Source of the DNA: a virus
Direction: 5' to 3' (one strand)
DNA length: 40,167 nt
IMG/VR virus record: IMGVR_UViG_3300043803_002123
Location: 1-40,167 of that record
Shown here piece after piece: positions 32,537 through 40,167 of the stretch. Positions within the stretch are counted from its first letter, which is position 1; every line of letters starts with the position of its first letter. The translations under genes and the position numbers were made by a program. Under the pieces are notes generated by a model. The model worked only from the letters and a program-made list of their open reading frames with translations, was not told the DNA's origin and did not search any database.

Positions 32537-34315
32537 GTGGGGATTTTCTCGCGGGACGATTCGTCCGCGGCTGATCGGTCGTCTTCTCGCGTTCGCGCTC
32601 GTAGCGCATCGTCCGCGCTCACACCCGTGACCTCTCCGGTTGTTGCCTCGGCTGGCCCGCTCGCGGTGTTCTCGTCAACTCAGGAGATTCCACCGTATTC
32701 AGTCTATCGCCCGTTGACCGCCGCCGCCGCGATTATCAAGATCAACGATAAGGGCGAGGTTGAACAGTTTAAGAATCGTCGGGCCTCGGCCGCGTCCGCC
32801 TGGCAGACCGAGGCGTGGGAGTACTACGACGCGATTGGCGAGGTCAAATACGCGTTCAATCTGGTTGCCTCGGTCATCTCTCGAATTCGCCTGTACGCCG
32901 CGGTGACGAATGACCCGTCGGACGCTCCGGTTCCTGTCGATTCGGATGCTCGGTTGGATCCAGCGCTTGCGGGCGCGGCTCAGCGCGCGCTGGCGCGTTT
33001 GAACTCCGCGTATGGTGGTCAGCCTGGCCTGCTCCGTGACGCGGCGCTAAATCTGTCCGTGACCGGCGAGTGTTACCTGGTGCAGGTTCCTGAGCGTCCC
33101 GGGCAGGGTTTGCCGGAGACCTGGGATATTCGTTCCACGGACGAGCTGAGCGTTGATCCGCGCGGTGGCACCATGGTGACTCCTCGCCGCGATCTTGCCG
33201 GTGGCGGCATGTCAAGTAATAAGGGAGGGTTCCAGCTTCCGAATAAGGCGTTTGTTGGTCGTATCTGGCGTCCGCACCCTCGCTATTCGGACGAGGCGGA
33301 CTCAAGCCTGCGCGGGCTGCTCGATCTGTGCTCGGAGCTTCTGCTACTGAATCGCACATTCCGGGCTACTGCTCGCTCGCGTCTTAATGCTGGCGCGCTG
33401 TATCTGCCGGACGGTCTCTCGGTTGCCGCGTCACCGGACCCTGACTACCCGTACGATGATGATCTTGATCTGAATCCGGGTATTACCGCTGAAGAGGCCG
33501 CGGACGAGTTCGAGGATCAGCTTATCGACGCGATGACGACGCCAATTCGTGACGAGGACTCCGCGTCCGCTGTTGTGCCTCTCATTATTCGCGGGCCTGC
33601 GGAGCTTGGCGACAAGATTAAGCAGTTCAAGTTTGAGCGGTCGTTTGATCCGGCGCTTGCGCAGCGCGCGGATCGCGTGCTTGAGCGTATTCTGCAGGGG
33701 CTCGATGTTCCGAAGGATGTCGTTACCGGTCTCGCGAACGTGAAGTACAGCAACGCGATGCAGATTGACGAGAACCTGTACAAGGCTCATATTGAGCCGT
33801 TGATGCTTCTCATTGTTGACGCGCTCACGGTTATGTACCTGCGGCCGTATCTTCTCGCGCAGGGCTGGTCGCCCGGCGACGTCGAGAAGGTTGTGGTCTG
33901 GTATGACCCGACTGCTGTGGCAACTCGCAATGATCGCGCGGCTGACGCGGATATGGGCTTTGATCGCCACGCGGTTTCGTTTGATACGTGGCGCCGCGCA
34001 CACGGGTTCTCGGACGCGGACGCCCCGACGCCGAATGAGCTCGCGTTGCGCATGATGCTCGAGAAGGGGCAGATGCTGCCTGAGCTTGTCGAGTCGATGT
34101 TGAACGCGATCGCGCCAGAGATGATGAACGCGGCACGCGGTGCTTCGCAGGCTGCCTCGCCGGCGCCGATTCCACCCGAGGTTCAGCAAATGTTGAAGGG
34201 TGGCGCGCCTGCGTCGCCTGCTACGGACACAACGACGCCATCACCCGCTGACACCGTGAGCCCAGCGGCTCCCGAGTCAACTGGAGAGGGCGCGGATGAG
34301 CTCCTTCCCGAGTAA
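32537..34315 (+). CDS. Portal protein
   Basis: 592 residues. It has the size and order of a phage portal: a disordered Ser/Arg-rich start, then WEYYDAIGEVKYAFNLVASV (about 95-115), NLSVTGECYLVQVPE (about 173-187), RIWRPHPRYSDEADSSLRGL (about 243-262), then RILQGLDVPKDVVTGLANVK and YSNAMQIDENLYKAHIEPLM (about 388-425), which corresponds to the stem/crown region, ending with an Ala/Pro/Thr-rich tail. Portals form the dodecameric ring through which DNA enters the capsid. GTG 32537 has AAGGAG upstream. Overlaps the next gene by 20 bases. Confidence 0.88.
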   Translation: MGIFSRDDSSAADRSSSRVRARSASSALTPVTSPVVASAGPLAVFSSTQEIPPYSVYRPLTAAAAIIKINDKGEVEQFKNRRASAASAWQTEAWEYYDAIGEVKYAFNLVASVISRIRLYAAVTNDPSDAPVPVDSDARLDPALAGAAQRALARLNSAYGGQPGLLRDAALNLSVTGECYLVQVPERPGQGLPETWDIRSTDELSVDPRGGTMVTPRRDLAGGGMSSNKGGFQLPNKAFVGRIWRPHPRYSDEADSSLRGLLDLCSELLLLNRTFRATARSRLNAGALYLPDGLSVAASPDPDYPYDDDLDLNPGITAEEAADEFEDQLIDAMTTPIRDEDSASAVVPLIIRGPAELGDKIKQFKFERSFDPALAQRADRVLERILQGLDVPKDVVTGLANVKYSNAMQIDENLYKAHIEPLMLLIVDALTVMYLRPYLLAQGWSPGDVEKVVVWYDPTAVATRNDRAADADMGFDRHAVSFDTWRRAHGFSDADAPTPNELALRMMLEKGQMLPELVESMLNAIAPEMMNAARGASQAASPAPIPPEVQQMLKGGAPASPATDTTTPSPADTVSPAAPESTGEGADELLPE

Positions 34316-35426
34316 CGAGGTCACGGACGCGATTACCGCGGCGATTCAACTCGTGCCAGAAGAGCAGGAGATGGCTAAGGCTCTTATTGAGATTGCTGAG
34401 AAGTATGGCAAGTTCAATGAGGATGGCACGGGTATCTACGCGGCGTATGCACCGGCGGAGATCAACAAGGACGCGAATATTGGTGTTAAGTGCGCGAACT
34501 GCGTGCTGTATCTCGGCGGTACCGAGTGCAGGATTATTGCCCGTGAGGTTGAGCCGGAGGGTAAGTGCCGCCTTGCGGTGATTCCTGATGGCGTTGTGAA
34601 CATGTCTGGTAAGTCAGACGATGACGACGAACCTAAGCATTGCCCGTGTTTGTCCGCGTCGTGCGATTGCCCAGGGAAACCTGCCGGTTGCGACTGCGCC
34701 GAGGACTGCGACTGTCAGAAGTGCGCGGGCGACGATGACGATAACGAGACTGAGATCGAGATTTCGATTTCTGCGGCGGCATCTCGCCCTGCGCCTAAGA
34801 AGGATCGCGTTAAAGGGTCAAAACGCAATGCGCCCGGTTCTGCGCAGCGTGGTAAGGCGCGGTCGATTAAGTTTTCAAAGAAGACCGAGGACACGCTCCG
34901 CGGCAAGGTGACAAAGCATAACGCGACAGCTAGCGACGGCCGCCGCGCGACACTGAGTATGCTTAAGGCTGTGTATCGCCGTGGTGCTGGTGCGTACTCG
35001 AGTTCGCATCGCCCTGGAGTGTCTCGCGACGCATGGGCGATGGCTCGAGTGAATGCGTTTCTGCGTTTGTTGCGTTCCGGGCGCCCTGCGCGTTCGAGTT
35101 ACGTGCAGGATAACGACCTGTTGCCATCGGCACACCCGAAGTCAACCGCGTCTATTGTCGCCGCGGTTGGCGCGGATCTGTACGCGGCCGAGCTTGAGGT
35201 CACGTTGTTGAACCCAATGGACTATGACAGCCCTGAGCAGGCGATCTTCGCGCTTGCCGAGTTCTCTGGCGAGGGTTACGAGATGATTGAGCCTTTGCGC
35301 GCGTCATGGCAGCGCGCTGTACGCGACGGCGATGACCCGTATCGTCGCGCGTACGAACTCGCTAGCCGCGGTCGTGTTTCTCGGGACGCGGATTTGCTAC
35401 CACGCATTGAAGGAGTCGAGCAGTGA
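34296..35426 (+). CDS. Head-associated protein with Cys-rich cluster
   Basis: 376 residues. N-terminal part: VKCANCVLYLGGTECRIIAR (about 64-83) with KCRLAVIP, probably a zinc site. Then CPCLSASCDCPGKPAGCDCA followed by EDCDCQKC (about 115-142): eleven Cys in 28 residues, metallothionein-like, ending in an Asp run. C-terminal domain: RNAPGSAQRGKARSIKFSKK, MLKAVYRRGAGAYSSSHRPG and SYVQDNDLLPSAHP, a domain common in phage head-region proteins next to portals. A role in capsid assembly or as an internal head protein is likely. The next gene repeats the DLLPxxHP motif. Confidence 0.65.
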   Translation: MSSFPSNEVTDAITAAIQLVPEEQEMAKALIEIAEKYGKFNEDGTGIYAAYAPAEINKDANIGVKCANCVLYLGGTECRIIAREVEPEGKCRLAVIPDGVVNMSGKSDDDDEPKHCPCLSASCDCPGKPAGCDCAEDCDCQKCAGDDDDNETEIEISISAAASRPAPKKDRVKGSKRNAPGSAQRGKARSIKFSKKTEDTLRGKVTKHNATASDGRRATLSMLKAVYRRGAGAYSSSHRPGVSRDAWAMARVNAFLRLLRSGRPARSSYVQDNDLLPSAHPKSTASIVAAVGADLYAAELEVTLLNPMDYDSPEQAIFALAEFSGEGYEMIEPLRASWQRAVRDGDDPYRRAYELASRGRVSRDADLLPRIEGVEQ

Positions 35427-38400
35427 GAAGCCCGATCGACCGTCTTGTCGAGGCTGGTTCGCGTAATCCTGCCCGCGCGAAGAACTTCTCGCCGTCTAAG
35501 CGTTCCTCGTTGCGCCGTGACGTGCTGTCTCTGCTTCGTGACAACAATGCGATGATCGCGCCTGAACGCCAGGTGACGTACTTGTCCGCGGCGCGCGTTG
35601 TGAACCGGGCACTGGACGAGTTCCGCACTCTTGAGCCTGAGGCTCGTCGCCTAGCGGCGATTCGGGCGCTGTCGGCGTTTCTTTCGTTGGCTGCTCGCGG
35701 GGCTAGAGAGGGTGTGGAGCCTCGTAACACTGACCTGTTGCCGGTTGGGCACCCTTCCTCGACGGCGCCTCACGCGATGACCGCATCGGCGCTGCGTCGC
35801 AGTCAGGCGCAGTGGCTGAGCGTTGACCCGGAGATTGCTCCTGATGCTCGACCGCTGGTCGCGGCGGCGTTTTCGTATGAGCCGGGCAGCGTCGAGGCGG
35901 ATCACGCTCGTGCCCGTCTGGCCGCGCTACCTCCCGGGTCTGTCCCCGCAGTGTTTGTTGTTGGAGACCCGCTCAAGGCGTTGATCGCTGACGGTAACTC
36001 GCGTGCGGCGCGCTCGGCGCGCGCTCGTGCACAGCGCCGTGACCGTAAGGGCCGGTTCGCGGAGATGGGCGCGCCGATGCGTTTCCGCATGGGTCTGCCT
36101 GGCGGCGGCTCGGAGATGACGATTGGTCGTGTTGTCGGCTACCCGAACGACGGGTCAAGTCTTGATCTACAGTTGCCGGACGGCTCAGTTGTTCGCGTGC
36201 CCGCGAACAAGACCGAGGGCGCGAAGGCAATGCTGCCGGATACCGCGTTGCCAGACGGCGTCGATAGTGACGGGCCGGATGACGCGATTACGAGTGACTT
36301 CGAGACTGTTGTTCCTGAGATGGTTGGCGCGCCCGCGGGATGGCGCAAGGACGAGAGCGCGTCCAGTGATGGTATTGACGTGTTCACGGACGATGAGTAC
36401 ACAATCGCGCGCTACAGCAAGATCGACAAGGAACTTGGCGCCCGCGTCAACAAGGCTGGCGGCGTTAATCAGAAGAATCCGGGCACGTTTGATCTTCGCG
36501 GCGGTGGTGCTGACCCGTCTGGTAAGTGGAATAAGGATCTTCCTCTCTATGAGATTCGCTCCACGGATGGTAGCAAGCGTGTTGTTGGCTACGCGCAGGA
36601 CTGGGCGGACACGCTCGGCATCGTCGAGGATAACTCGGTAGCGGCTGACGCAAAGAAGGCCGCGGACGCTGACGCGAAGGCTAAGGCGGAGATTGATGAT
36701 GCGGCGACTGCTGAGAAGGTCGCTGCTTGGTCGAAGAAGCGCCAGGCTGAGTACGATAAGCATGTTTACACGCGCACAGCCGATCTCGAGGACCAGGTTT
36801 CTCGTGGCGTCGATGCGTCTGGCCGAAGCGTCCCTGACAACTGGAGCGCGGAGTTTCCGGAGACGGCGGATAGCCCGCGGAAGCTTGACGCGCCTGGCAG
36901 TGCCGAGGAGCGTTCGCAGTGGCAGGCCGAGCAGTCGAATCCGGACGCTGCTCCGTCGTTTGATAAGAGGTCGACGGACTTCATTGACGATCTCGAGTTT
37001 ACGGCTGATCTGAACGGCGACACAGTCCGTGTTAAGCAGGGCCCTAACGGTACCCTTGAGATCGAAGGCAGGTCGTTCTATAACTGGGACGGCGTACAGG
37101 CGGCGCTGCCCGATATTGCTCAGGAGCGCTATGACAAGTCTCGTGAGCGCATGGCTGCAGCGCTTGAGAAGGTTGGCGTCGACTCGAGCATCGTGGATAT
37201 GGTTCGCAATGGCGAATCTCGCGATGCCGTGTCTGAGGCGCTGAGCGACGATGAAACATGGAGCGACGCGCAGAACGATTTGGCGACGTCGGGCGACGTT
37301 GATTTGCCGCAGAAGTTTCAGAAGGATCGCTGGGACGCGACTCGTGAGGCCGACGATGCGCTGAGCGGGCTTAAGAATAAGCCGGAGATCGCCAAGCTGC
37401 CCGGCGCCGAATCAGCGCCGGAGTCCGAGCAGCATCCGTACCTGTCGAGAGACAAGCGCTTCCCTGATCTTGAAAAGATGTCGGATGAAGAAATTGAAGA
37501 AGCGATCAATGAAGCTAATGACTTCAAGGAAAAGGTAGAAGCTGGCGAAGCGTCACTAGGCCCTGGCGATGCAGAGACGCTCAAGGCCTGGCTCAAGGCT
37601 ATGGATCGCGAAAAGAAGATCCGTGCTGCTAACCTCGACGCGGAAGATCGCAAGGCGGCGCGCGCGATAAGTCAGACCATGTATGACATCGAGCGCGGTG
37701 GCATGTCTTTCATCGGACCCGATGGCAAAGTTATTTCCGGCGACGCTTTGGACATGAAGCGCGCGGTAGAGCTTAGGTCCGCCGCTGAAAAACTAGACAA
37801 GATTTTTAACCCAGATACTTCTGGAGGTAAAGCTAAGGGTAAGCTTTTCCCCGGACTTAGTTTTGAGGTTACTGAAGACGGTCAGCGATACCCCGGCGGT
37901 CGAGTTCCTGGTCAAATCATCATTGACGGCCCTGAGGCTGAAAAACTTGACCCGGCGAAGATGGAAGAGCTCGGGTTTACTCTAGACGGTAGAGGGCGAT
38001 GGGTTAAGGATCGCCCTCTTGGAAAGCCTAAGGACGTTGAAGAGCAGGTTAGCTCTGATCTCGCCGAGGTTAAAGCTCTTGCGGAGGAGGGCGCCTCTTC
38101 GTCGCAGCCGAGCGTGCCGGAGTCGATCGTCGAATTGCCGGACGCACCTGAAGCGAAAGAGCCGCCCTCGCCTGCGTCTTCGCAGTCTTTTGATTTCGTC
38201 AACGTGCCTGAGGGCGCGTACAAGATGAACCTGGACTTCTTTGAGCCCGAGGGTCGTGTTGACGAGGATAGCGCTGATTACACTGATGACCCGCGTGTTC
38301 TTGCGCAGAAGTTCAGCGAGGAGCAGCTGACCGAGGCGCTTGCCGAGGCGCTGGTCAACGATAAGAGTTTCGCTGATTCATTCCTTGAGCAGCTCGACGA

Positions 38401-40167
38401 CGAGCCGAGCGAGGATGACGAGGATGCGCCGAAGCCTAAGAAGAGCAAGCCTGGCCCGAAGCCTAAGAAGAAGACGAATAACACGGCGACCGGTTCGGGC
38501 AAGCTCGCGTTTGACGGCGGCGACGAGTACGTCCCTGCCGAGGCGCTGTACCTGGCGCTGCAGGAGCGCGGTGTTGACATTGACGGGCTTGTCGCGGACA
38601 TGTACGACTCGCGCGCTGGTGATTCGCAGAACCGTGACGCACTCAACGAGTCGCGCGGCGAAGGCGGCAGCGTGCCGCTGGCTGAGATTCGCGAGCAGGA
38701 GCCAGAGGTTGTTGCCGATGAGCTTGACGAGATTCTCGAGGAAGAAAGCGTAGAGGAAGCCGAGCCTGATGTCTACGTTAGCCAGCGCCAGCTCGAGAAG
38801 CTTAATATCGCGGCGGAAATCTCCGCGATCGATGTCGATGAGCTCCAGCCTGGTGTTCGTGAGCTTCGCAATTTCGCGATGCAGCTTCCGATCCCCGCCG
38901 ATGAATCTGAGGCTATGGCAAATCGCGCCGCCATTGCTGAGTTCTTGGCGCCAGCGCTTGCTGGAGTGATGAGCGACACGGCAAGCGACAGCGATAAGGC
39001 TCTTATTGCAAGTTGGTGGGGACTGTTCCAGCACATCGACAATGGGGACGGGGGAGTAGTCAGCACTGGGCTAAGGGAAGTGGCTAAAGCCCTCGCGGAC
39101 TACAGCGGTATTGACGATTCTGATTACAACGCAGTTTCTGCGCTCGCTAGCGAGATCTACAAGCAGCTTGGCAGTATTGACGATTTTAAGGAGTCAAAGA
39201 GCGCGTTCGCGGCGGGTGAGGAAGGCTCTGAAATCTATCGTGCGTTCGCGGAAATCCTTGCCGCTGGCGCGTCAGCGAATCAGAGGCCGGTGTTCCGAGG
39301 CGTTGACATGTCGATCTTTGACGAAGACTTTGAGTTGTACACGACTGAGGGTTCAGTTATTAACTTTGCTCCGTCTAGCTGGACCTGGGAAGAGTCGACC
39401 GCTGATTCGTATGCGAAGCGTAACTTTAAGTCAGATGATAACACGGCGGGTGTTGTTTTTCGACTGGACGCCGGTGAAGCTACGTCAATGAACATCGAGC
39501 GTCTTTCTTGGTTCTTCCACGAGCACGAGGATGTCGTCTGGGGCCAGTACGTCGTGGATTCGGTGACAAAGGAGACCGCGCCTACGTACGGTGGCGAAAC
39601 CAAGGATACGTACGTCGTTAATCTTCGCCCGATGACTACGCCAGAGTGGGCGCGGTACAACGCGAATGGCGATTACTCGTCATTGCTGTCTGAGAATGAA
39701 TACGTCGAGATGCCGGAAGGTTACCACGACGTTAGCCCTGACACGTATGAGCCTGAGTACCCTGAGGGCGATAACTATGAGGGGGTTCCGGAAGGCTTTA
39801 CGGATAGCCCTCTGTATCTTGCGGAGATGTGGGAAACGAACGATCTGATCGAGCAGCTTCGCGCCGGTGTCGAGGATGGCACCGGGTTTGGCTCGTTTGA
39901 GTACCCGCTTGACGAGGGTTACACTGCACAGATCCCCGTCGAGGCTATTCGCGACGCGCTGCAGATTCAGGGATTCGACACGGACGAAATTCTGCGCGAC
40001 GTGGCGAACGCCGGTGATGGCGTTGACGCTGATACTGAGACCGATGAGCCTGACATTGAGCCTGCTGAGTCGATCGCGGCTGATGAGATCGCAGCGGTCC
40101 GGGACGAGACTGCGCTGTCAGAGTTTGATATCTCTGACTGGAAGCAGGTCGGCGGTCAGATGGGCTC
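35423..40167 (+). CDS. Giant MuF-like head protein with ADP-ribosyltransferase domain, 3'-truncated
   Basis: At least 1581 codons, with the frame still open at the window end. GTG 35423 overlaps the upstream stop (GTGA). The start repeats the upstream head-protein pattern (RNTDLLPVGHPSST, about residues 100-113). Long acidic, Lys/Glu-rich and Pro-rich stretches link small domains, including KAAAEID-type coiled coil (about 415-440) and a KPKKSKPGPKPKKKTN segment (about 1003-1018). Near 1292-1370 a probable ADP-ribosyltransferase reads VFRGV (R1292), FAPSSWTWEEST (S1318/S1319) and FFHEHEDVVWGQYVV (E1367-H-E1369), the R-S-E order of Arg-specific enzymes. Such proteins can be packaged in the capsid and injected with DNA to modify host proteins. 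Confidence 0.7.
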   Translation, partial: MRSPIDRLVEAGSRNPARAKNFSPSKRSSLRRDVLSLLRDNNAMIAPERQVTYLSAARVVNRALDEFRTLEPEARRLAAIRALSAFLSLAARGAREGVEPRNTDLLPVGHPSSTAPHAMTASALRRSQAQWLSVDPEIAPDARPLVAAAFSYEPGSVEADHARARLAALPPGSVPAVFVVGDPLKALIADGNSRAARSARARAQRRDRKGRFAEMGAPMRFRMGLPGGGSEMTIGRVVGYPNDGSSLDLQLPDGSVVRVPANKTEGAKAMLPDTALPDGVDSDGPDDAITSDFETVVPEMVGAPAGWRKDESASSDGIDVFTDDEYTIARYSKIDKELGARVNKAGGVNQKNPGTFDLRGGGADPSGKWNKDLPLYEIRSTDGSKRVVGYAQDWADTLGIVEDNSVAADAKKAADADAKAKAEIDDAATAEKVAAWSKKRQAEYDKHVYTRTADLEDQVSRGVDASGRSVPDNWSAEFPETADSPRKLDAPGSAEERSQWQAEQSNPDAAPSFDKRSTDFIDDLEFTADLNGDTVRVKQGPNGTLEIEGRSFYNWDGVQAALPDIAQERYDKSRERMAAALEKVGVDSSIVDMVRNGESRDAVSEALSDDETWSDAQNDLATSGDVDLPQKFQKDRWDATREADDALSGLKNKPEIAKLPGAESAPESEQHPYLSRDKRFPDLEKMSDEEIEEAINEANDFKEKVEAGEASLGPGDAETLKAWLKAMDREKKIRAANLDAEDRKAARAISQTMYDIERGGMSFIGPDGKVISGDALDMKRAVELRSAAEKLDKIFNPDTSGGKAKGKLFPGLSFEVTEDGQRYPGGRVPGQIIIDGPEAEKLDPAKMEELGFTLDGRGRWVKDRPLGKPKDVEEQVSSDLAEVKALAEEGASSSQPSVPESIVELPDAPEAKEPPSPASSQSFDFVNVPEGAYKMNLDFFEPEGRVDEDSADYTDDPRVLAQKFSEEQLTEALAEALVNDKSFADSFLEQLDDEPSEDDEDAPKPKKSKPGPKPKKKTNNTATGSGKLAFDGGDEYVPAEALYLALQERGVDIDGLVADMYDSRAGDSQNRDALNESRGEGGSVPLAEIREQEPEVVADELDEILEEESVEEAEPDVYVSQRQLEKLNIAAEISAIDVDELQPGVRELRNFAMQLPIPADESEAMANRAAIAEFLAPALAGVMSDTASDSDKALIASWWGLFQHIDNGDGGVVSTGLREVAKALADYSGIDDSDYNAVSALASEIYKQLGSIDDFKESKSAFAAGEEGSEIYRAFAEILAAGASANQRPVFRGVDMSIFDEDFELYTTEGSVINFAPSSWTWEESTADSYAKRNFKSDDNTAGVVFRLDAGEATSMNIERLSWFFHEHEDVVWGQYVVDSVTKETAPTYGGETKDTYVVNLRPMTTPEWARYNANGDYSSLLSENEYVEMPEGYHDVSPDTYEPEYPEGDNYEGVPEGFTDSPLYLAEMWETNDLIEQLRAGVEDGTGFGSFEYPLDEGYTAQIPVEAIRDALQIQGFDTDEILRDVANAGDGVDADTETDEPDIEPAESIAADEIAAVRDETALSEFDISDWKQVGGQMG

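Noticed and set aside
32874-34189. Long minus-strand frames opposite the portal gene
   Set aside because: They lack motifs and starts with ribosome-binding sites, and the portal frame is strongly supported on the other strand.

Overview
The window looks like part of the genome of a tailed double-stranded DNA bacteriophage of a high-GC Gram-positive (actinobacterial) host. It has phage portal and head genes, a holin/amidase lysis cassette, a small-terminase-like gene with the Cys/His motif common in actinobacteriophages, a DUF1360 membrane protein, many GTG starts and several probable leaderless genes. I recognise no tRNA, integrase, CRISPR array or large terminase here.

Layout. (1) 1-1446: the end of an AT-rich tail-fibre-like gene. 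(2) 1531-5494: GC-rich accessory genes, including a glycan-type trio (polysaccharide pyruvyl transferase-like, SAM methyltransferase, GH130-like five-bladed beta-propeller), a divergent small gene, a zinc-binding protein, a small membrane protein and a thioredoxin-like protein. (3) 5495-5987: an AT-rich non-coding gap with a long inverted repeat. (4) 5988-8078: two zinc-binding proteins, then holin, acidic peptide and amidase, closed by strong hairpins. (5) 8298-9458: a small-terminase-like gene and two small genes. (6) About 9560-26650: a long run of small genes and short operons, almost all preceded by the extended -10 promoter TGATATAATA and a leader resembling ACGAAAGGACAC. The block includes a LuxR-type regulator, two structured RNA candidates, a MoxR-VWA pair, a proteasome/HslV-like hydrolase, a WGR protein and many zinc-binding microproteins. 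(7) About 26690-30343: further accessory genes, a membrane-anchored lysozyme-like protein, two minus-strand genes, a histone H1-like protein and a peptidoglycan-binding protein. (8) 30344-30868: a non-coding gap with a 42-bp palindrome. (9) 30869-40167: start of the head module: HTH protein, small genes, portal, a Cys-rich head-associated protein and a giant MuF-like protein that runs off the window and carries a probable ADP-ribosyltransferase domain.

How it fits together. The tail/lysis end and the portal/head start flank an accessory block of about 22 kb. In that block each cassette appears to be its own transcription unit: an optional GC-rich hairpin, then TGATATAATA, then a standard leader and one to five genes. 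In seven cases the TGA of the promoter is the stop codon of the previous gene. The best candidates for new biology are this reiterated promoter system, its two apparently non-coding transcripts, the phage proteasome-like protease, the MoxR-VWA pair and the head-borne ADP-ribosyltransferase.

All family calls come from reading motifs by eye, with no database search. Promoters, terminators and RNA structures are predictions from sequence patterns.
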